A DNA stretch of 64,000 nucleotides from Gryllotalpicola protaetiae (GCF_003627055.1 NZ_CP032624.1:2914001-2978000), one strand, 5' to 3'. Positions 25,458 to 35,592 are shown, counted from the first letter of the stretch. Made by a program: numbers and translations. Notes: generated by a model from the letters alone, not told the origin.

Positions 25458-26091
25458 GCGCGGCGCCGATGACGGCCTGATCGCCGACGAGCGGGCCGAG
25501 GTGCGCATCGTCGACTCGAAGCTGGTCTTCGAGGGGCGGGTATGGGACGTGCGCTATGACGTGTTCGAGTACAACGGGCACGAGCTGCGGCGCGACTACA
25601 TCGATCACACGGGGGCTGTCGCGGTCGTCGCGCTCGACGAGGACGACCGGATGCTGGTGATCCAGCAGTACCGGCATCCGATCCGCTTCCGCGATTGGGA
25701 GCTTCCCGCCGGTCTGCTCGATGTCGAGGGCGAGGACCCCCTGCTCGCCGCGCAGCGCGAGCTCGCGGAGGAGGCCGATCTGGTCGCCACCGACTGGAGC
25801 GTGCTCAGCGAGTTCTGGACCACGCCGGGCGGCAGCAACGAGGCGATCCGGCTCTACCTCGCCCGCGGGCTCTCGGCGACGCCGACGGCCTTCGAGCGCA
25901 GTGACGAGGAGGCCGACATCGTGAAGCGCTGGGTGCCTCTCGACGAGGTCGTCGACGGCGTGCTCGCGCGCCGTCTGCAGAACCCGCCCCTCACGATCGG
26001 CGCGCTCGCGGCGCACGCGTCCCGGGCGCGCGGGTGGACGAGCCTCGGCGCGCCGGAGGAGCCGTGGTCGAGGCACCCGCGCCTGCGCTGA
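25450..26091 (+). CDS. NUDIX hydrolase, ADP-ribose pyrophosphatase type
   Basis: 213 aa from TTG 25450, overlapping the pyrG end by eight bases, with AGGAG-type bases just upstream. The NUDIX box spans roughly residues 94-116 ([24 protein letters not shown]), with the metal-binding REL-EE core intact. An alanine replaces the usual glycine after EE. Family members of this kind hydrolyse ADP-ribose to AMP and ribose phosphate; the homologue at this place in M. tuberculosis (Rv1700) does so. pyrG-NUDIX-xerD is a conserved order. Confidence 0.88.
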   Translation: MPERGADDGLIADERAEVRIVDSKLVFEGRVWDVRYDVFEYNGHELRRDYIDHTGAVAVVALDEDDRMLVIQQYRHPIRFRDWELPAGLLDVEGEDPLLAAQRELAEEADLVATDWSVLSEFWTTPGGSNEAIRLYLARGLSATPTAFERSDEEADIVKRWVPLDEVVDGVLARRLQNPPLTIGALAAHASRARGWTSLGAPEEPWSRHPRLR

Positions 26092-27008
26092 GCGGCCGGT
26101 CTGCGTCGGCGATCGAGCGCGACGTGACGGCGTACCTCAGGTATGCCGGGCTCGAGCGGCGGCTTGCGAAGAACACCATCGCCTCGTATCGGCGGGATCT
26201 CGCTGCGTACACGGATTGGCTCGCAGATCAGGGGATCGACTCGCTTGACGAGGTGGTTCCCGCGACGCTCAGTGCGTATGCGAAGTTCCTGGGCCAGCGA
26301 GAGCTGGCCGCGGCATCCATCTCTCGCATGCTCGGGGCCGTGCGGCAGCTGCACCGCTTCCTGCAGGTCGAAGGGCGGGTGCAGACGGATGCCGCACGCG
26401 AACTGCGCACCCCCAAGAAACCGCTGCGGCTTCCGAAGGCGATCCCTCAGGCGGACGTCACGGCGCTGATCGAGACCGCCTCAGGCGACGACATCGTGGC
26501 GCTGCGCGACCGGGCGCTGCTCGAGCTCCTGTACGCGACCGGCGCGCGCGTCTCCGAAGCGGTCGACCTCGACGTCGACGACGTCGTCGACCGCGAGATC
26601 GTGCGCCTCACCGGCAAGGGAGACAAGCAGCGCATCGTGCCGCTCGGCAGCTACGCGCGCACCGCGCTCGACGCGTACCTCGTGCGTGCCCGCCCCGCGC
26701 TCGCCTCGCGCGGAAAGGGCCGCGACGCCGCCGCGCTGTTCCTCGGAGTGCGCGGGCAACGGGTGTCGCGGCAGAACGCATGGCTCATCATCAAGAAGGC
26801 CGCGGAGAGGGCCGAACTGAAGGCCGAGATCTCGCCGCACACCCTGCGACACTCCTTCGCGACGCATCTGCTCGAGGGCGGCGCGGACGTGCGCGTGGTG
26901 CAGGAACTGTTGGGCCATGCATCCGTCGCCACCACCCAGCTGTACACGCTCGTGACGGCCGACACCCTGCGCGACGTGTACACACAGGCGCATCCGCGTG
27001 CGCGGTAG
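26064..27008 (+). CDS. xerD: Site-specific tyrosine recombinase XerD
   Basis: Resolves chromosome dimers at dif together with XerC. 314 aa from GTG 26064, with GGAGG four bases upstream, overlapping the NUDIX gene by 28 bases. Core-binding domain at ~15-105, catalytic domain from ~125. All catalytic residues are visible: Arg162 (GARVSE), Lys185 (GKGDKQR), His259 and Arg262 (HTLRHSFATHLL), His285 (LLGHAS) and Tyr294 (TQLYT). This is the housekeeping recombinase, unlike the element integrase at 35.8 kb. Confidence 0.93.
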   Translation: MVEAPAPALSGRSASAIERDVTAYLRYAGLERRLAKNTIASYRRDLAAYTDWLADQGIDSLDEVVPATLSAYAKFLGQRELAAASISRMLGAVRQLHRFLQVEGRVQTDAARELRTPKKPLRLPKAIPQADVTALIETASGDDIVALRDRALLELLYATGARVSEAVDLDVDDVVDREIVRLTGKGDKQRIVPLGSYARTALDAYLVRARPALASRGKGRDAAALFLGVRGQRVSRQNAWLIIKKAAERAELKAEISPHTLRHSFATHLLEGGADVRVVQELLGHASVATTQLYTLVTADTLRDVYTQAHPRAR

Positions 27009-27018
27009 TGTTGTGCCG
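27006..27018 (+). promoter_or_regulatory. -10 element for leaderless parA
   Basis: TAGTGT at 27006-27011, seven bases, then ATG 27019. The hexamer overlaps the xerD stop codon. It favours ATG 27019 over the in-frame GTG at 26998. Confidence 0.55.
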
Positions 27019-27843
27019 ATGGAGCGCACGAAGACCGATTTCCCGGTGCCAGCACCGCTGAAGCAGCACGGGCCCGCGCGCATCATCACGCTGTGCAACC
27101 AGAAGGGCGGCGTCGGCAAGACGACGACCAGCATCAGCCTGGGTGCGGCGCTCGCCGAGTACGGCCGCAAGGTGCTCGCCATCGACTTCGACCCGCAGGG
27201 TGCGCTGTCGGCGGGCCTCGCGGTGAACACGCACGAGGCGACCACGATCTACGACCTGCTGCTCAACGGCAAGCTCGAGCCGCGCGAGGCGATTCAGCCG
27301 ACCGGCGTGCCCGGGCTCGACGTGATCCCTGCGAACATCGACCTGTCCGCCGCAGAGGTGCACCTCGTCAACGAGGTCGCCCGCGAGCAAGCGCTCGCGC
27401 GCGTGCTGCGCCGCGTGAGCGACGACTACGACGTCATCCTCATCGACTGCCAGCCCTCGCTCGGCATCCTGACCGTCAATGCGCTGACTGCGGCGCACGG
27501 TGTGCTGATCCCGCTCGAGAGCGAGTACTTCGCGCTGCGCGGCGTCGCGCTGCTGATCGAGACAGTCGAGAAGGTCAAGGAGCGGCTCAACCCCGCGCTC
27601 GAGCTCGACGGGATTCTCGTGACGATGTTCGACGCGCGCACGCTGCACTCGCGCGAGGTCTACGAGCGCGTGATCGAGGCCTTCAAGGACAAGGTTCTCG
27701 ACACCGTCATCTCGCGCACCGTGAAGTTCCCGGACGCCTCGGTGGCGGGCTCGCCGATCACGCAGTTCGCGCCGGACCACCCGGCCGCGGAGGCCTACCG
27801 CCACCTCGCACGGGAGCTCGTCTCGCGTGGCGCCGTCGCCTGA
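27019..27843 (+). CDS. ParA/Soj-family ATPase
   Basis: 274 aa. Deviant Walker A KGGVGKTT at 29-36, followed by LAIDFDPQGALSAGL and VILIDCQPSLGIL, as in ParA/Soj/MinD ATPases. It is co-directional with scpA and scpB and overlaps scpA by 17 bases. No parB or parS is nearby; in M. tuberculosis the same place holds a second, orphan ParA-like protein (Rv1708), not the chromosomal ParA next to ParB. A role linked to ScpAB/condensin is suggested by context but unproven. Confidence 0.85.
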   Translation: MERTKTDFPVPAPLKQHGPARIITLCNQKGGVGKTTTSISLGAALAEYGRKVLAIDFDPQGALSAGLAVNTHEATTIYDLLLNGKLEPREAIQPTGVPGLDVIPANIDLSAAEVHLVNEVAREQALARVLRRVSDDYDVILIDCQPSLGILTVNALTAAHGVLIPLESEYFALRGVALLIETVEKVKERLNPALELDGILVTMFDARTLHSREVYERVIEAFKDKVLDTVISRTVKFPDASVAGSPITQFAPDHPAAEAYRHLARELVSRGAVA

Positions 27844-28651
27844 TCCCACGGGTGACCTTGAGGCGCAGGCGCCGTCGTTCCGCGTCGCGCTGGACAACTT
27901 CGAGGGCCCGTTCGACCTGCTGCTGTCGCTGATCGGCAAGCACGAGCTCGACATCACCGAGATCGCGCTCTCGCGCGTCACCGACGAGTTCATCGCCTAC
28001 CTGCGCGGCATCGACCTGGCCTCGGAGCTCGACCAGGCGAGCGAGTTCCTCGTCGTCGCAGCGACCTTGCTCGACCTCAAGGTCGCGGGGCTCTTGCCGC
28101 AGGGCGAGCTCGTCGACGCCGAGGACGTCGCGCTGCTCGAGGCCCGCGACCTGCTGTTCGCGAGGCTGCTGCAGTACCGCGCTTTCAAGGAGGCGTCGGC
28201 ATGGTTCGACGAGCATCTGCAACGGGAATCCGCTCGCCATGCCCGCGTCGTGCGGCTCGACGAGAGGTATCGTGCGCGCACACCCGAGCTGGTGTGGACG
28301 CTGTCGGCGGATGATTTCGCGGCGCTCGCGCTGCTCGCGTTCACGCCGAAAGAGATCCCGGTGGTCGGTCTCGACCATCTGCACGCGCCGCTCGTCAGCA
28401 TCCGCGAGCAGGCCGCGACCGTCGTCGCCCTGCTGCGCGACGGGGCGCCCAGGTCGTTTCGCGAGCTGATCGCCGGCGTCGAGGTGAAGGGCGTGATCAT
28501 CGCGCGCTTCCTCGCGATCCTCGAGCTGTACCGGCACGCGGCCATTCACTTCGAGCAGCTGGAGCCGCTCGGCGAGCTGACCGTGCAATGGTCGGCCGCG
28601 AACTGGACAGAAGACAACCTCGCCAATCTGGGGGCTGACTATGACGGGTGA
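27827..28651 (+). CDS. scpA: Segregation and condensation protein A
   Basis: Kleisin subunit of the SMC-ScpAB condensin. 274 aa from GTG 27827. The N-terminal SMC-binding domain begins FRVALDNFEGPFDLLLSLIGKHEL (residues ~17-40), the family signature; the C-terminal part is a winged helix (~ residues 195-265). Lies within the overlapping run parA-scpA-scpB-rluB. Confidence 0.93.
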   Translation: MAPSPDPTGDLEAQAPSFRVALDNFEGPFDLLLSLIGKHELDITEIALSRVTDEFIAYLRGIDLASELDQASEFLVVAATLLDLKVAGLLPQGELVDAEDVALLEARDLLFARLLQYRAFKEASAWFDEHLQRESARHARVVRLDERYRARTPELVWTLSADDFAALALLAFTPKEIPVVGLDHLHAPLVSIREQAATVVALLRDGAPRSFRELIAGVEVKGVIIARFLAILELYRHAAIHFEQLEPLGELTVQWSAANWTEDNLANLGADYDG

Positions 28652-29216
28652 TTCTCTCGACGTGAGGCGTGCGCTCGAAGCCATTCTGATGATCGCCGAC
28701 GAGCCGCAGAGCCTCGTGAGCCTCGCCACGTCCGTCGGCGCGCCGGTGGCGGCGGTGCGACAGGCGATCGAGGCGCTGGTCGCGGACTACAACGGCGACG
28801 ACCCGACGACCGGGGGAGTGCGGCGCGGCTTCGAGCTGCGCGAGGTCGGCGGCGGCTGGCGGCTGTACGTGCGCGCGGAGTACGACGCGGTCGTGAACGA
28901 CTTCGTCGTCACGCAGAACCCGACGAAGCTGTCGCAGGCGGCGCTCGAGACGCTCGCTGTCATCGCGTACAAGCAGCCGATCACGCGTGGCCAGGTCGCC
29001 AGCATCCGCGCGGTCAACGTCGACTCCGTGGTGCGCACGCTGCTGAGCCGTGGGCTGATCACCGAGGTGTTCGCAGACTCCGAGACCGGCGCGATCAACT
29101 ACGGCACCACCGAGCTGCTGCTGACACAGCTCGGCATCAACTCGCTCGACGAGCTGCCGCTGATCTCGCCGCTGCTCGCCGACGGCACGGAAGGGTTCGA
29201 GGGCGATGTCCGCTGA
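28641..29216 (+). CDS. scpB: Segregation and condensation protein B
   Basis: Partner of ScpA in condensin. 191 aa. Two winged-helix domains; LSQAALETLAVIAYKQPITRGQVA at about residues 94-117 is the diagnostic ScpB segment. ATG lies inside the 3' end of scpA (11-base overlap), and the stop overlaps rluB by 11 bases. Confidence 0.94.
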   Translation: MTGDSLDVRRALEAILMIADEPQSLVSLATSVGAPVAAVRQAIEALVADYNGDDPTTGGVRRGFELREVGGGWRLYVRAEYDAVVNDFVVTQNPTKLSQAALETLAVIAYKQPITRGQVASIRAVNVDSVVRTLLSRGLITEVFADSETGAINYGTTELLLTQLGINSLDELPLISPLLADGTEGFEGDVR

Positions 29217-29991
29217 CCATGGGGGCGCGCAGCGCACCGACGGGGAACGGCTGCAGAAGGTCATGGCGGCCGCCGGTGTCGCGAGCCGGCGCGCGTCGGA
29301 GGAGCTGATCGTGCGCGGGCGGGTGACCGTGAACGGGAAGAAGGTCACCGAGCTCGGCGCCCGCATCGACCCCGAGACCGACCTGCTCGCCGTCGACGGC
29401 GTCGCCGTGCAGCTCGACCAGACCAGGCGCTATCTGATGCTCAACAAGCCGACCAAGGTGATCAGCTCGATGAGCGACGAGCGCGGGCGCGCCGATCTGT
29501 CGGGGTTCGTCGCAGATTACGAGGAGCGGCTGTTCAACGTCGGGCGGCTCGACTACGACACGAGCGGGCTGCTCGTGCTGACCAACGACGGGCCGCTCGC
29601 GCAGGTGCTCGCGCACCCGTCGTTCGGGGTCGAGAAGACGTATATCGCGAAGGTGAAGGGCACGGTCACCGCGCAGACGCTGCAGGAGCTGCGGAACGGC
29701 ATCGAGCTCGACGACGGGCCGATCCGCATCGACCGCGGCAAGCTCATCACGCGGGGGGCCACCGACGGGGCATCTATGGTCGAGCTCACCCTGCATTCGG
29801 GCCGCAACCGCATCGTGCGCCGCATGATGGAGGCCGCCGGCCACCCGGTCATCGAGCTCGTTCGGCGCAGCTTCGGGCCGCTGCACCTCGGCAGCCTCAA
29901 GCTGGGGCGCACCCGCGAGCTGACTAAAATCGAACTCGGCCAGCTGCTCACCCTCGCACGCGGGGCCGAGGAGCAGAAGGGCCGGATGTGA
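29206..29991 (+). CDS. rluB: 23S rRNA pseudouridine synthase, RluB/RsuA family
   Basis: 261 aa. S4 RNA-binding domain at ~9-65 ([20 protein letters not shown]), then the catalytic domain with [17 protein letters not shown] holding the active-site Asp near residue 113. E. coli RluB modifies U2605 of 23S rRNA. The scpA-scpB-rluB linkage is conserved in many bacteria. The stop overlaps tyrA. Confidence 0.92.
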   Translation: MSADHGGAQRTDGERLQKVMAAAGVASRRASEELIVRGRVTVNGKKVTELGARIDPETDLLAVDGVAVQLDQTRRYLMLNKPTKVISSMSDERGRADLSGFVADYEERLFNVGRLDYDTSGLLVLTNDGPLAQVLAHPSFGVEKTYIAKVKGTVTAQTLQELRNGIELDDGPIRIDRGKLITRGATDGASMVELTLHSGRNRIVRRMMEAAGHPVIELVRRSFGPLHLGSLKLGRTRELTKIELGQLLTLARGAEEQKGRM

Positions 29992-31070
29992 CGGAAGCGC
30001 GAGTGGGCGGGACGGTCCGCATCGTCGGGTCGGGCCTGCTCGGGGCATCCGTCGGCCTCGGTCTGCGTGCGCACGGCGTCGACGTGGTGGTGACGGATGC
30101 CTCACGTACCGCCGCCCGCCTCGCGGTCGAATACGGGGCCGGGCGCCCGCCCGCCGAGACGGACGCGCCCGCTCTCATCGTGGTGGCCGTGCCACCCGAC
30201 GCGATCGCCGAAGTCGTCGCGGCCGAGCTCGCGGCCTTCCCCGACGCGATCGTCACCGACGTCGCGAGCGTGAAGTCGGCGCCGCTCGCGGAGCTCGCGG
30301 CTTCGGGTGCGGACCTGTCGCGCTACGTCGGCTCGCACCCGCTCGCCGGTCGCGAGCGCGGCGGCCCGATCTCAGCGCGCGCCGACCTGTTCCTCGGCCG
30401 GCCGTGGGTCGTGTGCACACGGTCCGAGCTGGGCCGTGCCCGGGTGTCGGCGGTCGAGGCGCTCGCGCTCGACCTCGGCGCCATCCCGGTCGAGATGGAC
30501 GCCGCGGTTCACGACGAATCCGTCGCCCTCGTCTCCCATACGCCGCAGCTGGTCTCGACGCTGATGGCGCGCAGGCTGGGCGGTGCGACGGATGCCGCGC
30601 TCGGCCTGGCCGGCGGGGGAGTGCGCGACGTCACGCGCATCGCCTCAAGCGACCCCGCGCTGTGGGTGCAGATCCTGTCGGCGAACGCGGCGACGGTCGC
30701 CTCGATCCTGCGCGCGTACCGCGGCGACCTCGACGAGGTGATCGGGGCGCTCGAGAACATCGACGAGCCAGGAAGCCGGCGCTCGCTCGCCGAGACGCTC
30801 GCCGGAGGCAACGCGGGGGTCGCGCGGCTGCCGGGGAAGCACGGTCAGGACCGCCGCTTCGCGAGCGTCGTCGTGCTGATCGACGACCGGCCGGGGCAGC
30901 TCGGCCGGCTGTTCGCCGAACTCGGCGAGCTCGGCGTCAACATCGAGGACTTCCGCATGGAGCACTCGCCGGGCGCGCAGATCGGCATCGCCGAGCTCGC
31001 CGTCGTGCCGGAGGTGCTCGCGCGCACCGTCGAGGACCTGACCGCGCGCGGCTGGAGGATCGCCGGATGA
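29988..31070 (+). CDS. tyrA: Prephenate dehydrogenase with ACT domain
   Basis: Oxidises prephenate to 4-hydroxyphenylpyruvate in tyrosine synthesis. 360 aa. Rossmann motif [17 protein letters not shown] at residues 11-27; [12 protein letters not shown] is the substrate-binding segment. Residues ~285-345 form an ACT-like domain ([19 protein letters not shown]), so feedback control by tyrosine is likely. GTG overlaps the rluB stop, and the stop overlaps the cmk ATG. Confidence 0.93.
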   Translation: MTEARVGGTVRIVGSGLLGASVGLGLRAHGVDVVVTDASRTAARLAVEYGAGRPPAETDAPALIVVAVPPDAIAEVVAAELAAFPDAIVTDVASVKSAPLAELAASGADLSRYVGSHPLAGRERGGPISARADLFLGRPWVVCTRSELGRARVSAVEALALDLGAIPVEMDAAVHDESVALVSHTPQLVSTLMARRLGGATDAALGLAGGGVRDVTRIASSDPALWVQILSANAATVASILRAYRGDLDEVIGALENIDEPGSRRSLAETLAGGNAGVARLPGKHGQDRRFASVVVLIDDRPGQLGRLFAELGELGVNIEDFRMEHSPGAQIGIAELAVVPEVLARTVEDLTARGWRIAG

Positions 31071-31729
31071 GCAGGATCGTGGTTGCCGTTGATGGGCCGG
31101 CCGGAAGCGGGAAGTCGAGTGTGTCGAAGGCGGTCGCGCGCAAGCTCGGCTACGCCTACCTCGACACCGGGGCGGCGTATCGCGCGTTCGCCTGGCACGC
31201 GCAGAACGCGGGCGTGGAGCTCGAGGATGCGGCATCCGTCGCCTCTGCCCTGCCTTCTTTCGAGTTCAGTGAGGCGACCGACCCCGATCACTTCTCTGTG
31301 CGCGTGGGTGAGAAGGACGTGACGGATGCCATCCGCAAGCCTGCCGTCACTGGCATCGTGAGCCTCGTCGCGCGCGTGCCGGAGGTGCGGGCGGCGCTCA
31401 CCGAGGTCTTCCGGTCGATCGCCGCCGCGACCGAGAGGGACGGCATCGTGATCGAGGGGCGCGACATCACGACCGCCGTCGCCCCGGACGCCCAGGTGCG
31501 CGTTCTGCTGACGGCGAGCGAAGAAGCTAGAATGGGACGTCGCTCTGCCGAGTTGACCGGGTATTCGGCTCAGGTCGTCGGCGAGCAGCTGAAGGCGCGG
31601 GACCGCGCCGATTCGCGCGTCGTGGACTTCATGACCGCCGCAGACGGGGTGACGACCGTCGATTCAACCGAGCTGGACTTCGATGAGACCGTGGACGCGG
31701 TCATCGCCGTGATTCGCACCAATCTGTAG
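31067..31729 (+). CDS. cmk: Cytidylate kinase
   Basis: Phosphorylates CMP and dCMP. 220 aa from ATG 31067 (ATGA overlap with tyrA). Walker [10 protein letters not shown] near residues 10-18; [14 protein letters not shown] binds the nucleotide, and [21 protein letters not shown] is the conserved central segment. The longer frame reaching back to 30404 is a shadow of tyrA. The cmk-der pair is widely conserved. Confidence 0.94.
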   Translation: MSRIVVAVDGPAGSGKSSVSKAVARKLGYAYLDTGAAYRAFAWHAQNAGVELEDAASVASALPSFEFSEATDPDHFSVRVGEKDVTDAIRKPAVTGIVSLVARVPEVRAALTEVFRSIAAATERDGIVIEGRDITTAVAPDAQVRVLLTASEEARMGRRSAELTGYSAQVVGEQLKARDRADSRVVDFMTAADGVTTVDSTELDFDETVDAVIAVIRTNL

Positions 31730-31742
31730 AAACGAGAAACCC

Positions 31743-33257
31743 ATGGCCGACACCGACGACTTCGACGACGCCGCTGTCGGCGGCGACGACCTGGCCGACA
31801 AGCTCGCCGCGCTCGACGACGTGTCCGCCGAGCGCCGCACCGCGGCGCTGCGCGGCGGCCTCGCCGACTACGATCTCGACGACGAGGACCTCGCGGTTCT
31901 GGATGCCGCGTCCGAGGATGTCTCCGCGATCGCGTATCTTCCTGCGCTGCCCGTTGTCGCCATCGTCGGCCGGCCGAACGTCGGCAAGTCGGCGCTCGTC
32001 AACCGCATCCTGGGCCGCCGCGAGGCCGTCGTCGAGGATACGCCGGGTGTCACGCGCGACCGCGTCTCGTATCAGGCCGAGTGGATGAACCGCCGCTTCA
32101 CCATCGTCGACACCGGCGGCTGGGAGCCCGACGCCCGCGGTATCGACGCCTCGGTCGCGGCGCAGGCCGAGGTGGCGATCGACCTCGCCGACGCCGTCAT
32201 GTTCGTCGTCGACTCGAACGTCGGCGCCACCGCGACGGACGAGCACGTCGTGCGCCTGCTGCGCAAGACGAAGAAGCCGGTATATCTCGTCGCCAACAAG
32301 GTCGACGACGCGCGCCTCGAGCCGCAGTCGGCAGCCCTGTGGTCTCTCGGCCTCGGCGAGCCGCATCCCGTGTCGGCGCTGCACGGGCGCGGGGTCGCCG
32401 ACCTGCTCGACCTCGTCGTCGGCAAGCTGCCCGAGGTGTCGGCCGTCGCGAAGCGCGAGGTCGGCGGCCCCCGCCGCGTCGCCATCGTCGGGCGCCCGAA
32501 CGTCGGCAAGTCGTCGCTCTTGAACAAGGCCGCCGGCGAGGAGCGCGTGGTCGTCAACGACCTGGCCGGCACGACCCGCGACCCGGTCGATGAGCAGATC
32601 GAGCTCGGCGGCAAGGTGTGGCGGTTCGTCGACACCGCAGGCATCCGTCGCCGTGTGCACCTGTCGCAAGGCGCCGATTTCTACGCGTCGCTGCGCACCT
32701 CGACCGCCCTGGAAAAGGCTGAAGTCGCCGTCGTTGTGCTCGACGTGACACAGCCGATCAGCGAGCAGGACGTGCGCATCGTCGACCTCGTGCTCGAGTC
32801 GGGTCGCGCGCTGGTGATCGCGTACAACAAGTGGGACCTGCTGGACGACGACCGCCGCCGCTACCTCGAGCGCGAGATCGAGCAGAACCTCGCGCACGTC
32901 GACTGGGCGCCGCGCGTCAACATCTCGGCGAAGACCGGCCGCCACCTCGAGAAGCTCGTGCCGGCGCTGGAGCTCGCGCTCGAGTCGTGGGACACACGCA
33001 TCGGCACCGGCAAGTTCAACGCCTTCCTCGCCGAACTCGTCGCCGCGCACCCGCACCCCCTGCGGGGCGGGAAGCAGCCGCGCATCCTGTTCGGCACGCA
33101 GGCGTCGAGCCGGCCGCCGACATTCGTCCTGTTCACGACCGGATTCCTCGACCCGGGCTACCGCCGCTACATCCAGCGGCGGCTGCGCGAGATCTACGGG
33201 TTCGAGGGGTCCCCGATCGTTCTCAATATGAGGGTTCGGGAGCGGCGGCAGCGCTAG
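31743..33257 (+). CDS. der: Ribosome-assembly GTPase Der (EngA)
   Basis: 504 aa. Two GTPase domains in tandem, each with VGRPNVGKS (near residues 76-84 and 249-257) plus DTGGWE and DTAGI switch regions and NKVD/NKWD G4 motifs, then the KH-like C-terminal domain. About 70 acidic residues precede the first G domain, as in actinobacterial Der. Needed for 50S subunit assembly. Its stop codon overlaps the convergent DUF2252 gene by four bases. Confidence 0.96.
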   Translation: MADTDDFDDAAVGGDDLADKLAALDDVSAERRTAALRGGLADYDLDDEDLAVLDAASEDVSAIAYLPALPVVAIVGRPNVGKSALVNRILGRREAVVEDTPGVTRDRVSYQAEWMNRRFTIVDTGGWEPDARGIDASVAAQAEVAIDLADAVMFVVDSNVGATATDEHVVRLLRKTKKPVYLVANKVDDARLEPQSAALWSLGLGEPHPVSALHGRGVADLLDLVVGKLPEVSAVAKREVGGPRRVAIVGRPNVGKSSLLNKAAGEERVVVNDLAGTTRDPVDEQIELGGKVWRFVDTAGIRRRVHLSQGADFYASLRTSTALEKAEVAVVVLDVTQPISEQDVRIVDLVLESGRALVIAYNKWDLLDDDRRRYLEREIEQNLAHVDWAPRVNISAKTGRHLEKLVPALELALESWDTRIGTGKFNAFLAELVAAHPHPLRGGKQPRILFGTQASSRPPTFVLFTTGFLDPGYRRYIQRRLREIYGFEGSPIVLNMRVRERRQR

Positions 33258-34639
33258 AGGCGCCCGGCCGCGACGGCGGCCTGCAACTGCCGGTAGTCGG
33301 ATAGCGACTGATCGGCATACGCGAGCGACCAGTCGACGACCGCGCGGTCGAATGCGTCGCCGCTACCCAGGTACCCGCCGATGCGTGCGGCATCCGGGCT
33401 CTGCGCGTGCGCTCTGGACAGCAGGAGGGCGCAGGCCTGGGCGTAGCCGCCGAAGGTCTGCTCGGAAAGCTCGGACGTGTCGATCGAGACGTTTCCGTCG
33501 CGGAATTGGCGGGCGTAGAACTGGTTGCCTCGCGCCGAGAGGTGCCCGAGGAACGGGTCCGACGTCGCCTGGAGGATGCGCTGGCTCGAGGTGACCCGAT
33601 AGCCGTGCAGCGTGGTCGGGTCGGGGAACCCTTCGGGCGTCGGGTCGAGGGCGACCCCGCCGAACTCGTCGATCACGGAGCGGGTGGCCTGCTTGACCTG
33701 CAGGATGAGCGGCTCGCCGCGCGGCCCGGTGAGCACCAGGATGTAGCAGCGCGTGCCGACGCTGCCGACCCCAACGACCCGGCGCGCCACGTCGGTCGGC
33801 GTGTACTGGGACAGCAGGAGCGCCACGTCGGGCGGCACGGTCGTGAGATAGGCGTTGAAGTCGTTGTGGATGCGCTCCTCGATCTGCGGTTCGACATGCG
33901 TCAGCGTCGGCGGCTGCTCGACGATGCGGACGGAGCCGTCGGGCGCCCGCTCCGTGATCTTCTGGAAGACCCGCTCCGACGTGCGCTTCCGTGCCGCCTT
34001 GATGGCGCCCTCGACGACGGACTTGGAATCCGGGTCGAGGCCCGCGCTCGCAGCTGCGACGTCGACCCGGACGTAGTAGCGCTCGATCACGTTCCTCTCG
34101 AGGATGCGCCGCAACCCCGCTCGGTATGCGTACGCGGAGTGAAGTGCTGCCTTTCGAACGGCGGATTCCTTCGAACCTCGATCGCGCGCGGCGATGATCA
34201 CGCTCGTGATCAGGCGTTTGATATCCCATTCCCACGGGCCGACTGTCGACTCATCGAAGTCGTTGAGGTCGAAGACGAGGCTGCGCTGCGAGGAGGAGTA
34301 GATGCCGAAGTTCGAGAGATGGGCGTCACCGCAGATCACGACCCGGATGCCGGTCGTCGCTTCGTGCGCCAAGTCGGCCGCCTGGATCGCCGCGGTCCCA
34401 CGGTAGAACGCGAACGGACTGGCCAGCATCCGCTCGAGGCGGAGCGGGACCAGCTCGGGGACGCGCGCCTCGTGCTGACGCTGAATGATTCCCAGGGGGT
34501 CGCGGCCGGCATCCGCACGATAGACCGCATGCGCACTCCGCGGCAGCTCGTTGCGGATCCGCCTGCCGCTCGCCACTTGTTCGTCGTGTGAGATGACCGG
34601 CGCGTGTTCATACCGCAGCCGGCCCACGGTTGGGCTCAT
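33254..34639 (-). CDS. DUF2252 protein (kinase-like fold)
   Basis: 461 aa. Clear DUF2252 features: [14 protein letters not shown], then [15 protein letters not shown] and [11 protein letters not shown], which resemble the catalytic loop (D-x-x-x-x-N) and metal-binding DFD of kinase-like phosphotransferases, and [16 protein letters not shown]. Substrate unknown. I chose ATG 34639 because TATGGT (minus strand, 34651-34646) lies six bases before it; an in-frame GTG at 34645 is the alternative. Convergent with der, with overlapping stop codons. Confidence 0.85.
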   Translation of the reverse strand: MSPTVGRLRYEHAPVISHDEQVASGRRIRNELPRSAHAVYRADAGRDPLGIIQRQHEARVPELVPLRLERMLASPFAFYRGTAAIQAADLAHEATTGIRVVICGDAHLSNFGIYSSSQRSLVFDLNDFDESTVGPWEWDIKRLITSVIIAARDRGSKESAVRKAALHSAYAYRAGLRRILERNVIERYYVRVDVAAASAGLDPDSKSVVEGAIKAARKRTSERVFQKITERAPDGSVRIVEQPPTLTHVEPQIEERIHNDFNAYLTTVPPDVALLLSQYTPTDVARRVVGVGSVGTRCYILVLTGPRGEPLILQVKQATRSVIDEFGGVALDPTPEGFPDPTTLHGYRVTSSQRILQATSDPFLGHLSARGNQFYARQFRDGNVSIDTSELSEQTFGGYAQACALLLSRAHAQSPDAARIGGYLGSGDAFDRAVVDWSLAYADQSLSDYRQLQAAVAAGRL

Positions 34640-34645
34640 CTCCAC

Positions 34646-34651
34646 ACCATA
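34646..34651 (-). promoter_or_regulatory. -10 element for leaderless DUF2252 gene
   Basis: TATGGT on the minus strand, six bases before the ATG at 34639. Confidence 0.45.
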
Positions 34652-34661
34652 TGACCGCCGA

Positions 34662-35306
34662 CTACCGTCGAGCGCCCTTATCTGCCGTCGATGAGAAGTC
34701 GATGCGCATCACCGCGCGGCGGGGGCTCGGCCGGCTGACCTCACGGAAGCCCGCCGCGGCGAACGCTGAGACCGCGCCCACGTAGAGCTCGCCCCAGCCG
34801 AGCCTCTCGCCGGGCTTCAGGACCAGCGGGTAGCCCTCTGCAGCGCTGGCGCCGCGGTCTCTGGCGAAGCCGGCCGCGGCCGCGGCGAGCTCTGCCATCA
34901 GGCCGCGGCCACGGAAGCCAACCCTGGTGACGAAGCAGCTGACGGCCCAGACACCCGCATCTGCCTTGTCTTCATCGCGCCCTAGCCACGGGATGCGCTG
35001 CGTCTGCATGCGCACGTAATTGATGCGCGGCTCGACGGCGACCCAGCCGACGGGCTCGCCGCCGAGGTATGCGACGAGGCCTGTCGTGTGCTTTGCTGTC
35101 GGCTCGCCGCAATGTGTGAGCTCGCGCTGGCGCTGCTCGAGTTCCTGCCAGGGGACGACGCCGAATTGCTTCGCGGGAACCTTGAACCACTGGCACTGGC
35201 AGCCGTGCGCGTCGCCGCGCGGGCCGAAGACGGCCTGGATGTCGGCCCAGCTCGCCTCGTTCGCCGGGATGACGCGCAGCTGCTCGGTGATCGGCGTCGG
35301 TGCCAT
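34662..35306 (-). CDS. GNAT-family N-acetyltransferase
   Basis: 214 aa from ATG 35306. The acetyl-CoA site is visible as VSCFVTRVGFRGRGLMAELA (near residues 125-144), the Q/R-x-x-G-x-G/A motif of GNAT enzymes. The N-terminal part contains CQCQWFKVPAKQF, found in a subgroup of actinobacterial acetyltransferases. Substrate unknown. Start is fixed by TACCGT six bases upstream on the minus strand; an upstream ATG at 35342 is less likely. Confidence 0.82.
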   Translation of the reverse strand: MAPTPITEQLRVIPANEASWADIQAVFGPRGDAHGCQCQWFKVPAKQFGVVPWQELEQRQRELTHCGEPTAKHTTGLVAYLGGEPVGWVAVEPRINYVRMQTQRIPWLGRDEDKADAGVWAVSCFVTRVGFRGRGLMAELAAAAAGFARDRGASAAEGYPLVLKPGERLGWGELYVGAVSAFAAAGFREVSRPSPRRAVMRIDFSSTADKGARR

Positions 35307-35312
35307 GAGCCC

Positions 35313-35318
35313 ACGGTA
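35313..35318 (-). promoter_or_regulatory. -10 element for leaderless GNAT gene
   Basis: TACCGT on the minus strand, six bases before ATG 35306; same hexamer as at tyrS and 20019. Confidence 0.5.
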
Positions 35319-35422
35319 GCGAGGGGCACCGACATCGGGCATCCGTCGCCCGCTCGATTCGTCGGAGGCCCAGGCGTCACGTTATGATGGTCAGGTTGTC
35401 CGCGCTTCGGCGCAGTCGGCAA

Positions 35423-35493
35423 CGGGCTGTGGCGCAGCTTGGTAGCGCACCTGACTGGGGGTCAAGGGGTTTACCCCGCTCTGGTCGGCCCGA
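35423..35493 (+). pseudogene. Damaged tandem copy of tRNA-Pro(GGG)
   Basis: Bases 35428-35464 are identical (37 nt) to the D-arm and anticodon part of the intact tRNA-Pro 91 bp downstream. The acceptor arms CGGGCTG (35423-35429) and CGGCCCG (35486-35492) still pair over 7 bp with one G-U. The anticodon stem has one mismatch, and the T-arm is gone: no TTC-type loop, and the region is three bases shorter, with a GGGG-TTTA-CCCC hairpin instead. Probably a non-functional or altered duplicate; a stable tRNA-like RNA is possible. Confidence 0.6.
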
Positions 35494-35513
35494 ATAACTG
35501 AAAAATGATGCCA

Positions 35514-35587
35514 CGGGATGTGGCGCAGCTTGGTAGCGCACCTGACTGGGGGTCAGGGGGTCGCAGGTTCAAATCCTGTCATCCCGA
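35514..35587 (+). tRNA. tRNA-Pro (anticodon GGG)
   Basis: Full cloverleaf: acceptor CGGGATG (35514-35520) pairs with CATCCCG (35580-35586), discriminator A; anticodon stem CCTGA/TCAGG around loop CTGGGGG; T-arm GCAGG-TTCAAAT-CCTGT. CCA is not encoded. It is the apparent target of the adjacent integrase: the attachment core is expected in the 3' half. Confidence 0.95.
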
Positions 35588-35592
35588 CGAAA

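Noticed and set aside
23874-25508. 544-aa open frame antisense to pyrG
   Set aside because: Shadow of pyrG; no ribosome binding site or recognisable motif.
35423-35493. First tRNA-like copy as the left attachment duplicate of the element
   Set aside because: The shared 37 bases are the D-arm and anticodon part, while tRNA integrases duplicate the 3' part, which differs here; both copies are also on the same side of the integrase.
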